A stretch of DNA of 64,000 nt from Hirundichthys speculiger (GCA_018398805.1 JAGFBZ010000011.1:1586501-1650500), one strand, 5' to 3'. Positions 51,640 through 63,320 are shown, counted from the first letter of the stretch. Translations and numbers: made by a program. Notes: generated by a model not told the origin, from the sequence alone.

Positions 51640-53760
51640 TAGGTCAAAAATGGTTTCGCAGCTTCCGAGCACGTTACCGATTTTCTGTCCGAACTCCAGA
51701 AGCAACATCCCTTGGAAGGGCCACTGCCTTCAATATAGCGACTGTTGGGGAGTTCTTTGATAATCTGGCAGTAGTTTTCAATGTGGATGAAAGAGGTGTC
51801 GATACAGTACAAAGGCCTCACCAGGTATTATACACAATATACACATACACACACACGTGCACACACACACAGACACAAGACTGACATGTGTAGCTTGTAA
51901 TAATGTAATAACCAGCTAGTTATTGAAAGAATGCTGAAACAGCTGTTTGTAATGTTGTTGCCTGCACTGGAAAGTGGATGAGCTGAAAACAGAGAGTAGG
52001 AGCCTAGTAGCATCTGTAGGCTGCTACTACTGAACCTTTAGTGCAGCAGCAGCGTAGCCTACAGGTTGAACATGCCATTGATTCTGAACCTTCTGTTTGA
52101 TTCAGGTCGGGACACGCAGAGGGAAAAGGCAAGTTGGTTCCATCACATCGGCTGAGATAGGGGAACTGGAAACTCTGGTGTGTGAGGTGAATGCTGCTGG
52201 ATAGCACACACCACACCCTCACTGTTGTGTCTCTTTAATTGTCTTGTCTTTAAATGTTTCACTGCTGGTGTTTTTTTTAGTCCTCTCTGACAAAATCAGG
52301 ATTTAAGATGTAAATAAAGATGTTCAAATTTACTGCCAGAGAGGACTGGTGAAGGACACATTCACCCTTTCACATTCCCACAAAAAAATCTGCTACAAGA
52401 TTAAATTGCATATACATATTAGATGCTTTTGCTAGATGATGGCACTAATCATGAATGTAAATGCAGACACACACACGAATGAATGCTGCTGGGGATGCTA
52501 CACCTCCCATGTTTGTCTTTCCCAGAGTAAAGTTTAAAGACTGCTTCATGATCAATGCACCTTCAGGAGCAAAGGGCACCTCCACCAGAACGGGATGGAT
52601 GAATGAAGATAGCTGGGCTGAGTTCCTCGATCACCTGATAAAGCACACTTTCTGCACCCCGACCACCCCATGCTGCTAAAATAATCTTAAAGCTCACATC
52701 TCACTCAAGGCAGTAGAAAAAGCCAAGAGCAATGGTATCGTTCTGCTCACTCTTCCACCCCACACATCCCACTGCATGCAACCTCTTGATGTCGTTGTGT
52801 ATGGTCCATTCAAAGCCCAATACGGCCGAGCTCTTGATTGGTGGACGAGATCAAATCCTGGCAAAACAATCACCATCTACCACGTTGCAGGATCAAGGAA
52901 TCAAGCCTTCACGTCAACAGTGACACCACGCAACATCACTTTTGGGTTTAGGTCCACTGGGATTTTCCCATCCAATCGTGACATTTTCCCCGATGAAGCG
53001 TTTGCACCATCCATTCCGTCAGAGCGGCCAAACCCTGAGCTACAGCCTGCCACCGGAGATGCTCCACCTCCAGCAGAAGGTACGGAAGGCCCGCAGATGA
53101 TCCGCCTGAAGATGAACCTCCCGCTGCAGATAATGCACCATCCCATACGAATTTGCCTATGACAACTTATGCGGATGTGCGACAAATAACTAGCTGACCT
53201 GGATAGGTCCCTCCGCAGGAAATCATTGCACTTCCCAAATATCCCCCCAGAAAACAAACCACACGGAATCGTGTGAAGACCGCCATCCTCATCGATACTC
53301 CTGAGATGCAGGCACCTGAAAAAGATTTCGAAGAAAGATGAAAGAAACTGGAACCAAAAAAGAGAAGAAAACCACAGATAGAAGCTCTGAGGAGAGTGAT
53401 GTTGCTGTGCCACTTGATGAAGCATCTGATGATGAAAGATCTGACCTTGAGGAAGGTCAACCAGGAAGCACAGATCTGTCACTGGGTGACTTTGTCATTG
53501 TCAATTTTGCAACCAATTCAGGGATGTCCATTACATTGGTAAGGTTTAGAAAGTTGACAGTGATGAGTCACACAATTCCTTAGAAGAATCCAGAGAAACT
53601 GGAAAGTGTAGCAGAGACCCATTTTTGCCATAAAGCAAAAGGATATTGTGAGGAAGCTGCCGCAACCTACGAGGCCCAAAGGGACCACGCGAAGAAAGCA
53701 ACTCTTCATCTTTCCGTGCAACCTTCAGGGCTGGAATGTAGAAGGCCTCGCTATGGAGTG
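51640..53760 (+). pseudogene. pogo/Tigger-type DDE transposase gene, broken
   Basis: Blocks in order on plus: WFRSFRARYRFSVRTPEATS, VFNVDERGVDTVQ (first catalytic Asp; 51643-51824), a gap with GT...AG ends (51825-52105), GTRRGKRQVGSITSAEIGEL, then from about 52460 NAAGDATPPMFVFPRVKF and GTSTRTGWMNEDSWAEFLDHL. The LLLDNH block with the second Asp is destroyed by a stop and a frame change near 52676. After it come GIVLLTLPPHTSHCMQPLDV-like text split over two frames and TFGFRSTGIFPSNRDIF. An acidic serine-rich tail (53340-53580) and RRKQLFIFPCNLQGWNVEGL end it. The N-terminal DNA-binding part was not seen. Confidence 0.8.
51834..51880. repeat. CA-type microsatellite
   Basis: Interrupted ACAC repeats inside the intron-like gap of the pogo-type gene. 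Confidence 0.85.
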
Positions 53761-54204
53761 AGAGGTGTCCTAATCTGAGTGGTTCTGCTCCTTTTTTCTG
53801 AGTCACAGGCTGCTCTACTCGTTTGAGTTTGTTCTTTGCCCTGATTTGCAGACCATAGCTGGCTCTATGGGTCCTGAGTTCTGACCCCTACTGTGAAAAT
53901 GCCTAACCAGTTGTCAGGATTCTAACTTTTGAAACAACAAGTATTATTAGGTTTGATTCAGAGTGGAAAAAGTAAGTAAATCATTTTACCCCTATCACAA
54001 TTACTTTATCCCCTTGAAATCTGGGTTTTGTCTCAGTTTACCCTGCAGCTGGGGTAAAATGAGACACTTGACCACTTAAAAAAAAAAACCAAAATGATCC
54101 TATTTTCACTGTCTTTAGTCCTGCATACATTCTGATCACTACCATTCTTAGGAAGCATTCTAAATTAATGGGAAATATGTTAATTTTAGAGATACATCAC
54201 TCTG

Positions 54205-54241
<37 letters not shown>

Positions 54242-54256
54242 GGGGGGGGGGGGGTG
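54205..54256. repeat. (GT)n followed by a G-run
   Basis: About 15 GT units run directly into about 14 G residues; this is also a likely weak spot in read assembly. Confidence 0.9.
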
Positions 54257-54404
54257 TAAAACCGTCTCACATTACCTCACTCTCCCCTACAAACAAAACT
54301 TCTGCACAGTAAATGCATTAAAAAATGTTTGGATAAAAAAAAAAAAAAAAGAAAAAAACAGCAAGATGCTACATGCTACACATGTTTTCCCCCAGTGTCA
54401 GCTT

Positions 54405-55097
54405 CAGTGGCGGCGGCAGAACATTTTCATTGCAGTTGCTTAGGGGTTGCTAAACAATTGTATGGAGTTGCTGGACAATTTACTGCAATACCAATTAAAT
54501 AGCATAAATATGGATATGTATGTCATTACCGGCCTACTCATTCTAATCAGCGCTATCTGAAACTAGCGCGGATGCCATGAAACAGATAAAAAAAATCTAT
54601 TTGAAGTTCGTTATTATAATTTTACCATATAGTCATGCTGCTTTTCACAGCAGTGAGAAATGCACATTAACAGCCTAGACTACAAATCATTTGACAATAA
54701 CCTGTTCATCAAATTTTAACCAGTTAATATTCACATAAGTACACATAAGAAGAGATCTGGCAGACTTACGCTTCAACAGATAGCGCTTCATTTTGATGTC
54801 ACTTTTCTAACGGCCCGGTTTAATATTCCCAAGCTGACTTTGCGTGACCCCTGCAGGCCAGCTCTCGCGAGACGAGTCTCTCTCTCATCGTTTTTAATTG
54901 TCTTCCTTTTATTTTAATTTAAAACAAAAACACATGAAATTAATTTAAAATTAAATTGTCACCATTTTTATTTTATTTAACACAATTAAGATTTTTTCAT
55001 TTTTAATAGTCTCCATTCTTGGGGTTGCTTTGAGGTTGCTAGGCCATATTTTGGGGTTGCTATAGCAACTGTAAGCTATCCCCTAGCGCCGCCCCTG
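54405..55097. mobile_element. Non-autonomous hAT-type element (693 bp)
   Basis: Left end CAGTGGCGGCGGCAGAAC, right end inverted CAGGGGCGGCGCTAGGGG. Exact 8-bp duplication GTCAGCTT at 54397-54404 and 55098-55105. Subterminal GGGGTTGCTAA / GGGGTTGCTATAG words are inverted between the ends. No ORF. Its ends resemble those of 20471-21320 (CAGRGGCGG). Confidence 0.9.
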
Positions 55098-55267
55098 GTC
55101 AGCTTCTCTTCAACGGTTTCCTGTTAAATCTAGGATGTGATTTAAATATATAACTCTTCTCCAAACATCTAATACCTATAAAGGCCAAACTCCATCAAAG
55201 ATAATTTCACAACTGTTCGCAACGTAGCTTCGTAGCTTCGTAGCTAACATGTGTAAGGTAGCATAAT

Positions 55268-55455
55268 CAGAGTGCAAATTATACAATGACAATTGGGGGG
55301 GTCAACATTTTCTAGAGATGACAAAAATGACAATTTTTGTCATCTTTAGGGGGGTCGAAGATGACAAAAATGACAATTTGTACCTTCTTTAGGGGGGTCG
55401 AAGTTGTAATTGGGGGGGTCAAACCCCCCCAAACCCCCCCGTAATTCGCACTATG
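55268..55455. mobile_element. Short hAT-type MITE (188 bp) with internal tandem repeat
   Basis: Ends CAGAGTGCAAATTA and, inverted, CATAGTGCGAATTAC. Exact 8-bp duplication AGCATAAT (55260-55267 and 55456-55463). Inside, a unit starting GATGACAAAAATGACAATTT occurs twice with a period of 43 (55317, 55360), each ending AGGGGGGTCGAAG. No ORF. Confidence 0.88.
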
Positions 55456-55559
55456 AGCATAATGATTTTAATCCCTAATGAAATGCTAAATGAGTAATTA
55501 TTAGACTGTTGTTTAGCCTTCATGAAAAAGCAGATTTGGAAAAAAAAAATATCTTAAAC

Positions 55560-56010
55560 AAAATCCACCGTGGTTGACTTGCCGAAAAACGCAGCGTGAA
55601 ATACGCAGCAGAGTGAGAGGTCTCGTCTCGGTGAAACATCTCCCGCCTCCCCGCCTGAAACAGAGTGAGCGGTCGGCGGTTTTTCTCCTCTCTGACAGCA
55701 GCTTCAGGCAGGGCGGAGAGGCACTGAGAGCAGGAGAAGGGGAAGGAGGGGTCGAAAGAAGAGGAGAACCAGAGTCGGGGTGCGGGCTGTCAGGGGTATA
55801 GCACTGTCGTAGAAAACGGAGACAGAGGGCCGGGTTTTCCCTTCGTGACTTGGGCCGCGGACGGAGGTGCTGCTCGGTGTCTTGGAGGGTTAATCTGTGA
55901 GTGGAGCTGCCGGGTGGGAAGTGGGAGGAGGTGTGGGGTTGGACCTCCAGGAGCTCGGTGCTGCTGCTGCTGCTGTTGTGACCCATGCTGTAGCCCCGCA
56001 CAGCATCAAC
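55560..56010 (+). promoter_or_regulatory. CpG-rich promoter and 5' UTR of the GRK6-like gene
   Basis: Base composition shifts sharply to G+C with many CpGs from about 55560, continuing past exon 1 to about 56250. A (CTG)n-like CTGCTGCTGCTGCTGTTG tract lies at 55960-55978, about 35 bases before the start codon. The 162-codon and 180-codon minus-strand frames across it are composition artefacts. Confidence 0.55.
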
Positions 56011-56062
56011 ATGGAGCTGGAGAACATCGTTGCCAACACCGTGCTGCTGAAGGCGCGCGAAG
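56011..56062 (+). CDS. grk6: GRK6-like G protein-coupled receptor kinase, exon 1
   Basis: ATG at 56011 opens MELENIVANTVLLKAREG, the N-terminal helix shared by GRK4, GRK5 and GRK6 that docks on active receptors. Exon 1 ends after GAA G at the donor GTAACG (56063), the expected phase-1 junction. The next exon is beyond the window, so the first intron exceeds 7.9 kb. The sequence alone cannot separate GRK4/5/6; GRK6 is chosen because human GRK6 and NOP16 are both at 5q35. Known role: phosphorylates activated receptors for arrestin binding at the plasma membrane. Confidence 0.8.
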
Positions 56063-57794
56063 GTAACGACCGTTTAACGGAGGTCCGCTTGACAGCTTCG
56101 CTGTTGTCGACGCGACGCCGGTCCGGTCCGGCGGCCGGAGGGATGCGCCGGACACCGGAGGAGATACCAATTGTTACCGCACTTCCTCTTGGCTGGTTAT
56201 CAAATCTTTTGACGACAAGTGCGCGCCGTTCAAATCGGAAAAGAATATGTTTTTTATAAATCTCTTTAAAATGTGAATTTCCGCCTTCAGTCACCATACA
56301 GGAAGCTGTCAATGATTCTGTTGCCAGTTGTGGCCGTTTATTATTATGATTACCATTATTATTATTGTTATTTTTTTTTTCCTGGGGGCTGACAGGCGTT
56401 ATGGTTTGAGTATGTTGCAGAGATAATTTCATATCCAGAGAGTTTTTGGCGTGGCTGCGTTAACGCACGTTTAGTCCGGAAGGAGTTGCAACTGTGAAGC
56501 GAGACTGCAGCGACACATCGGGCTTCCCTCGCTGATGTTGCAGCATCGTCCTGCAGTTTTGCGAAACAGGATGTTGAGGCAGAGCAGCTGCACTGTTTGT
56601 ACCCGCTTTCACAGTTTGTGTGCGCAGTTGGTTTGAACGTTCCTGTGTGAGCGGCCTTTCCTTCTCAGACGGGCAGAGGTGCGTTCACGGGCCGAGGGGA
56701 TGAGGGAGGATGAGGGTTCATGCAGATCTGCCAAACACTGGCACAAACACTCGCATACTTGCTTGAACTGTAAACTTTTTTTTTTTTTTTTTAATGTGAG
56801 GACAGGAAACGCCAGAGGCCTTCACTGTTTTGATTCAGAGGGAGAGACGAGGTTGTGTTGACTGGCTGCCAGTGTAATCCTAAAGCCATCTGCAGGGAAG
56901 ATGGATGTTATGATCCCTCGCTGTGAGCTCATCTGCTGCTCCCGTAGAGGACTGGGCACCAGTATGACCAGCTGAAGTGTCCTTCGGACACCATCTGCCT
57001 CAGCTGAGGGCAGGCCCTGACCCCTGCCCCCCCCCACGGGCCTTCGCAAGTTGCATGAAAAGTTTTAAATTTGAAATTTCAGTGGGCAGGCAGTTAAGCA
57101 GCCAGCTGATATTAATAAACATACTGCTCATTAGCTTTGTTTCGTTTAAAATGCTGCTCCGGTATTTTGACATGCTTAAGCCTCTAAAAGACCAAATCCC
57201 CTGATTTTTTACAAGAGTGATACTTATCATCAGGAGGACTAAATGCAACAATGTAGGAGGTGAAACAGTCTTGAATTTGACACACAAACAACAAAAAACC
57301 CCTCTTAAATCACACTGCAGAAAATAATGGATTGAAAATCTTTGATTTACATGTTGTTGTTTGTTGAAAACAAAGTGCCTTCTGGTCAGTGGAAACCAAA
57401 ATAAATTATAATCAGATATTCTCGAGGTTAAACTGACTTGATGTTGAACAATGAAGATTAAGAGTTCCCCTATTTTTTGAACAGAACTCAGTTTATCATG
57501 GTCTTAAATGCATAATTTTGAATAATATTGAAAGACAAAGTTGCTTTAGTTGATAACGGGCAGTTACTGAAGTCTGAAAGCACGTGTGTGGGATTAAAGA
57601 ATGTGCTTCCTCTTCTGTGATGCTCTCACTGGTCGTTACTGCAGCTGTTCTTTGTTGTTGTTTGTCTGTACGTCTTTCCGTTTTCATTTTTTTTTCTTCA
57701 TCAGCTTGATTGCTTTGAAACCAGGTGATTAGCTTGCAGAATATTCTTTACTTTTGGAAACTCCCCGGTTTCGAAAAGTCATTGCCTGTCAGTA
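56063..57794 (+). other. GRK6-like intron 1, first part
   Basis: No recognised repeat apart from a T-run at 56778-56792. No coding similarity. Confidence 0.6.
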
Positions 57795-58459
57795 CAGTGA
57801 TCCCTTGCCAATTCGCGGTTTAAGTTCCTCGGTTTTAGTAATTCGCAGATTTTTCAGAAATATATAATTTGAAAAAATTTTAAAAATCGTGGAAACATCA
57901 CAGGATGTTGTGCGCATTCTCTCACAGTGAAGAAATGCTGTGAGCCAGTCTGGCTCCTTTAAGAAGGTGGCCTTAAGGGTAATGATGTGGCCTTATGGGT
58001 AATGTAGTGTGTGTGTCGTGGGATGGCAGAAGAAAACGGGGTTAGATGAAAAGTGGAGTGAGCATAAACAGCAGCCCAGCGTGTATAGATTTACATTCTC
58101 TGTTAACCAACAGGAGCCCAACAATACAACCTGTGTGATGTTACAAGTTCCTGCAGTGCCAGAATAAAGTGCTCATTCCATGCAGAGAAAACCAGACTTT
58201 TTGTTTTGTTGTTGTAAGCGTGTTAGCCGCTAATTACGAGCCAAAAATAGCACAATACCAGCAGTTTGTTTACTACGGTTCAGAGACCAGAGGCTGTGAA
58301 GGTAACAGAAAGACCACAGTTGAGCCTTTGTCTTGTTTCGCTGCAGTGCCTTGATACTTTTTTGGGGTTTTTAAACATATTTTAAACACATTATTGAGGC
58401 TCGGGGGGCTCCGGCTCCAGATCGCGGATTGATTAACCGCGAAAAATAAGAGATCACTT
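57795..58459. mobile_element. Tigger/pogo-type non-autonomous element
   Basis: Left end CAGTGATCCCTTGCCAATTC then GCGGTT. The right end, inverted, reads AAGTGATCTCTTATTTTTCG then CGGTTAATCAATCCGCG. Flanked by TA on both sides (57793-57794, 58460-58461), as expected for the Tc1/mariner/pogo group. 665 bp with no transposase. Confidence 0.75.
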
Positions 58460-59880
58460 TATTGTAAAACTCTGTATATTTTCTGCATTTGGCTGAATGC
58501 GAGTAGAGAATATGCATCTTTAAACTTTATATGGTATATGCTTCATTCAGCTTCTTCTGTCATTTATCACATAATAAATAAACACCATTTTTTAGAAATG
58601 ATGGATGCCCCTGCTGTCCCTCGGCCTCCACGAGAAGGATTCTCATACACTGCAGTTTTATAGCAGAAGATGCATAAATGGACAAAAAAAAAAGGGCACA
58701 AAATATATACTAATTTACCAGAATAAAAACTGGTGAATTAGTACCATAAGTGATCAGATCAGCTCCTTAGGTTCAGATGAAAGTGCGCTGCAGTGGTGAA
58801 AAAGAAACAGTTGGATTCCAAACCGAAGGCCAATGAGCACATCAGCTGAAAGCATCGGAGCAACAAGATAAGGATAATTGCTTTATCTGCAACTAATGAA
58901 AGCATGGTCCGTATATTAGATCATACAGCCTTGGATGGTGACAGTGAGGACGGAGACACAGATGTAAGTTTTTATCTTGGAAAATGAAAGCAGTAAGTTG
59001 TAACTCTGACCTTGTACCGGTAAAAATCATAAAATTCTCCAAATGCTTGTCTTCCTTAGAAAAGTCTTCCAACTCCTCCAGAGCAGCCATCCGTGCCCAC
59101 AGCTGTTAGCTGACCAACAGCAGCTGCTGTTTAGAGCACCACGGTTTAGTAAGAGTATGCATGTGTACGCATGTTGTTGGCAACCGTCCACAGGTGTTCT
59201 ACACAATGTTTTTGAAGCTTCAGATGGTGAGGTGTTCTAGTTTCTCCCACATTACCTGCATTGCCCCAGCCACTAAGAGGTCTCAAGCCATTTTTTTCAT
59301 ATCCATATGTGATCGGATCAGTCAGACTGATTTTAGCACCTGTGGAGCATGATGACGTTGGTTCATTGTTTTTCATTTATGACCATATAAAAAAAAAAGA
59401 AGTCTTTTTTTTTCTTGTTCAGGTTGATCTATCTTAAAAAACATCTGGCTTTTTGGGCTGTTGTTAAAAAACATCATCTGGTCTCTTTGTTCATGAGGCT
59501 GATGAATGGTTTGCAGAGTTTTCTCTTTATAGTAAGATTTAGATAATGAAATGTTTACCTTCAGCAGTTTGTATTTCATTTGTCTGGATGTTTTGAAGGA
59601 ATTATCCAGCAGTGTTATCCTCCATGGATACACATGCCTTTTTCACTTTGACAAGGTCACGATTGCACTTACATTTTTTCTTAGGACGAACTAAACTGCT
59701 GATATCGCAGCTCTTTTAAACAACTATACGTCTATTATTAGGTGGTAAGGAGAGTAAGCTTTCATAAGGGACAAAAAGATAGGAACGGAAGCAGTTTTGA
59801 GTGAGAATGAAAAACGTGTGTGGACCAAAATGGCAACAGGAGCTACCTGGGTACCGTGGAACATGGCGCTTTCCTCCAGG
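58460..59880. other. GRK6-like intron 1, middle part
   Basis: No gene, transposon end or named repeat seen in this stretch; A/T runs only (58684-58692, 59389-59413). Confidence 0.5.
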
Positions 59881-60191
59881 GCGTCTTTCTCTCTCTCCTG
59901 TGGCTTCCTCCAGTTATTCCAGGCAAAGTAGTCAGGACCACCACTCGTCTTACAGTCAGTGTTGATCTTCCTTGTCTAATTGATGGGATCATAGCCTGGA
60001 ATTTCATGTGAAGTTCAGCACGTCGGTCTCTCTCCCCGTTTTGTTCTTACCTCTGTGCTAAATCGGCGCCTTCCGAATCAGCGGGAATTCGCATAGTCAC
60101 TTTCAAAACCGTAAATTTATACATCTTGCAAAATCCCCTAATGCAGTGGTGATGACTGGTTTTGATTTGTGCTGCCACCCAGTGGATACCA
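59881..60191. repeat. Unnamed dispersed repeat, copy B
   Basis: The partner of 37475-37755, in the same orientation, with the shared blocks listed there. Both end at the CACCCAGTGG(G/A)TACCA block. Confidence 0.65.
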
Positions 60192-60382
60192 TTTTTTCAT
60201 TTAAAGAGTCAAAACTGCTTTTGGTTTTGTTCATAGTATTGATGTAATGATCTTAGGTATATGTGTGTGTTATTGGTTATCGATATCAGCCTTTAGGAGC
60301 TAAAAGTTATCAATATTGGTTTTAAAAAACAGTTATTGTTCATCCCAAAAATAAATTACTATTTAAATTATTATTCTATATA

Positions 60383-60748
60383 CAGTTATGGAAAAAATTA
60401 TTAGACCACCATTTTTTCTTCACTTTCTTGTTCATTTTAATACCTGGTACCACTAAACGTCATCATGTGACTAAAACAGACAGAAAAGAAAACACTGAAT
60501 GCATAAAAGCAGTGTTTTTGGCAGTACAACGCCATAGCTATTGATGTAAAAACTTAAGTTATTTAGGTTATAATCAAGAAAACCATGGAAAATGGTAAGA
60601 TATCAGCTCTTAAATAAAACTCTTATGAGCAATCTTTGTGGTTATCGTTATGTTTGTCCAAACAAATGTACTTTTAGTTGTACCAGGCATTAAAATGAAC
60701 AAGAAACTGAAGAAAACAAGGGTGGTCTAATAATTTTTTCCATGACTG
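60383..60748. mobile_element. Tc1/mariner-type MITE with about 75-bp inverted repeats
   Basis: Left end CAGTTATGGAAAAAATTATT, right end inverted CAGTCATGGAAAAAATTATT; the arms stay similar through TTCTTGTTCATTTTAAT and CTGGTAC. TA at 60381-60382 and 60749-60750. 366 bp, no ORF. Confidence 0.88.
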
Positions 60749-61375
60749 TAGTTATGGCCTCTTCTACAGAACTGGATCAGTCTTTAGATATTTATAATAA
60801 AATAGGAAGCAGAGAGCATTAAATTTAAATTTCACTATTTTGCATGAAATTGGGTCATCTGCTTTTATGGATTTATGATCAGGTGGTGACGACATGAAGG
60901 ACATCTCCCTGTACAAACAATCCTTTTTTATACATTTTTTGTACACTAACAAAATTGAAATTGCTTCAATTTACTTACATCTCTGTAGGGATCCTATCCA
61001 GTATGGGACCAGTTCAGTCTCATTTTTTGGTACTGGGTGCTGATACTGATGCAATTCACTGATTGGATTCAGAATGACAACACTGATCAAAAAAAAAAAT
61101 TCAGATCTTCAAGATTTTACTGTTGAGATTCATTGATTAGATTTTTGAAGGGTCATAATATGGATGTTTATTTTTATACAGTTTTTGCACTTTTTTTAGT
61201 GTCAGTTTTCAATTTTAAAACAAACAAGGACTCCCTTTGATATTGGAATCAGTATTGGTTATCAAGAAGTAAATATCTGAATGGATCCGGAGTTCAGATA
61301 AGGTTGATTGTGTATATTTACTATCTACCTCATTTAAGTGGAATGGCATCTTTGACTCTTGTCTGAGGTTTGCAG

Positions 61376-62447
61376 TAGGGATGCGCGCGATTAGTCGTCT
61401 AACCGATTAAACGTCCGCCCACTTTCTAGTCGGCACCAGAAATATTAGTCGTTTAAACCAATTTGTGTTTTATTCATGTACAAGGCCGTTTAACTGTCAT
61501 ACAGCCTCCCGCCACTAGTCGGGGCTACAGAGCCGTCAGACAGCAGTCCCCTCCCCGCGGAAATGCTCGAGTAGACTGGAGTTTTAAAAAGGCACGGTGG
61601 GAAGATAGTCTCGCAAAACCAGCGCGGTTTGGCGGTACTTTAATCTAGAAAATGAAAACAAGGTAGTATGTAGACTGTGTCAGAAACAACTGGCATACAA
61701 TCACTCGACTGGAGCAATGCGCAACCACATTCCACTCAAGCATTTGGATGTTAATCTGCGCGAGACGACGGCTGCTGATGCTAGCGGTGCTAGCCACACT
61801 TAGGCCGATTTGACATTGTTTACCTGGAGACGTGTTCTCCCGTCCGGTCTGAGAGATTTTAGATGTTTGTTTACACTCATATTGAACTGCGCATAGAGCT
61901 TAATAATTCAGCAGCAATTTATCTTTTTTAGATGTTACATTATTTGTTAACTTTAAGTGAGTTTTTGTCGGATGTGCAGGGTTTATATTCATACTGCACG
62001 GCGCAAAATGCTGCTCGTTTCGGTTGAAATACAATTATAATTTAGATGTTTTATTAACTTGAAAGTGAATTAAAGCTATAATTTTTGTCGGATAATCTGC
62101 AAGATTCAATGTGTCAGAGGCAATTTATTTTTTTTGGTGGTTAACGTTTGACTGAGTTGCCTTCATATTCACATTCATTCATACTGCACGGTGCAAAGTG
62201 TCTCGTACTTCAGCGGCATTTAAAATCCGACATGGTTGTTGAACATTGTGATTAAAGGCTTAAAGAACTCTTGTTACACACAATATTTTTTGGGACAATG
62301 TTTCAAATTCTGTTTCGATGTTTCAATAAATTGTGCTAAATTTTCACTGTTTTCTGAGTGTTTTCCTTTTTTTTTAGACTAGTCGACTAGTCTTAATTAA
62401 AATTTTCGTTTAGTCGACAGGGAAATTAGTCGCCAGGAACATCCCTA
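61376..62447 (+). mobile_element. BED-finger hAT derivative (1.07 kb)
   Basis: Ends TAGGGATGCGCGCGATTAGT and, inverted, TAGGGATGTTCCTGGCGACT, each with subterminal TAGTCG words. Exact 8-bp duplication GTTTGCAG at 61368-61375 and 62448-62455, again nTnnnnAn. It keeps only a BED-finger stretch (61609-61803). The rest is AT-rich and non-coding. Confidence 0.9.
61609..61803 (+). pseudogene. BED zinc-finger remnant of a hAT transposase
   Basis: Reads SAVWRYFNLENENKVVCRLC and then YNHSTGAMRNHIPLKH: the aromatic start, CxxC and HxxxxH of a BED finger, then a stop after GASHT. In-frame stops lie just upstream, and no catalytic part follows. Confidence 0.75.
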
Positions 62448-63320
62448 GTTTGCAGTAGCTATTTATTTGGATGTTGGCTGATTGCCCCAACTGCTAACAT
62501 TAATTTCCACTTTGCTGCAAACTCATATTCTCACTCAAAACTGCTTCCATTTACATCCATGCTTTGGTCTCTAACGAAGGTTTATTCTGTTTGCCATCTA
62601 ATGATAGACCCCGGGTTGCTTTACCTCCAGAATGTTCCTTTAATGTTCTAGCTGTCTCTAATGGATTAGTTTTACGTCTGAATTCTAAGAATGGCCCCTT
62701 TCATTTGTGGCGATTGTCCCTTTCATTGTTGTGAGTTCAAAGCAACGACTTCCAAATGCCACATTTGGAATCAACTACAGCCTTTTTATGTTCTTGTTTG
62801 AAGAAGAAATAATGTAGGGAGCGTCTGCACCTGTTCATGACAAAAAAACAAAACAAAACCTAAACAACTTTTGTCCCAGTTGTCCTTTTGAGGAATTTGT
62901 CTGACGAAGGTATTTTAGATGAGGTAAACGTGTTAGGGTGTGTTTTCCTTTAGGGTGAACAGTTTCCCATGTTGAAATATGTGGACAAGAAATGAGAGGA
63001 AACAGTCAGTGAGGAAAAGCTGTGCAATGTGACAGAGTTTAGATTTTTACCTGCGACCAGTTGTGTTTCTTCCTGTGTGCAGAAACGTCTTCATGCTCGG
63101 CAGATTTCTTTCTTCAGCTCTGTCTCTATTGTCGTCTTGGTCAGTGCTATTCAAGATTGATTTTATTGTCTTTACTCAATCAGAGCTTCCATAACAAAAT
63201 TCAAGATTGAATTACTTCTCTTTTTCTGATACTACTCACAAAAACAAAGAACGTGGGAATCGATAGATGATTGCATTGATGTCAAAGAAATTATATGCAC
63301 ATATATATATACAGTATATA

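Noticed and set aside
55318..55440. Possible CRISPR-like or satellite repeats (repeated GGGGGGGTC words)
   Set aside because: Only two 43-bp units inside a 188-bp MITE with its own target duplication.
56011..56259. 120-codon frame reading through the GRK exon 1 donor
   Set aside because: The exon ends at the conserved GAA G/GT junction; the continuation is intron translated by chance.
55513..56432. 162- and 180-codon minus-strand frames over the CpG island
   Set aside because: They overlap the GRK6-like promoter and exon 1 in antisense; poly-Asn, Ala and Ser runs come from trinucleotide and GC-rich sequence.
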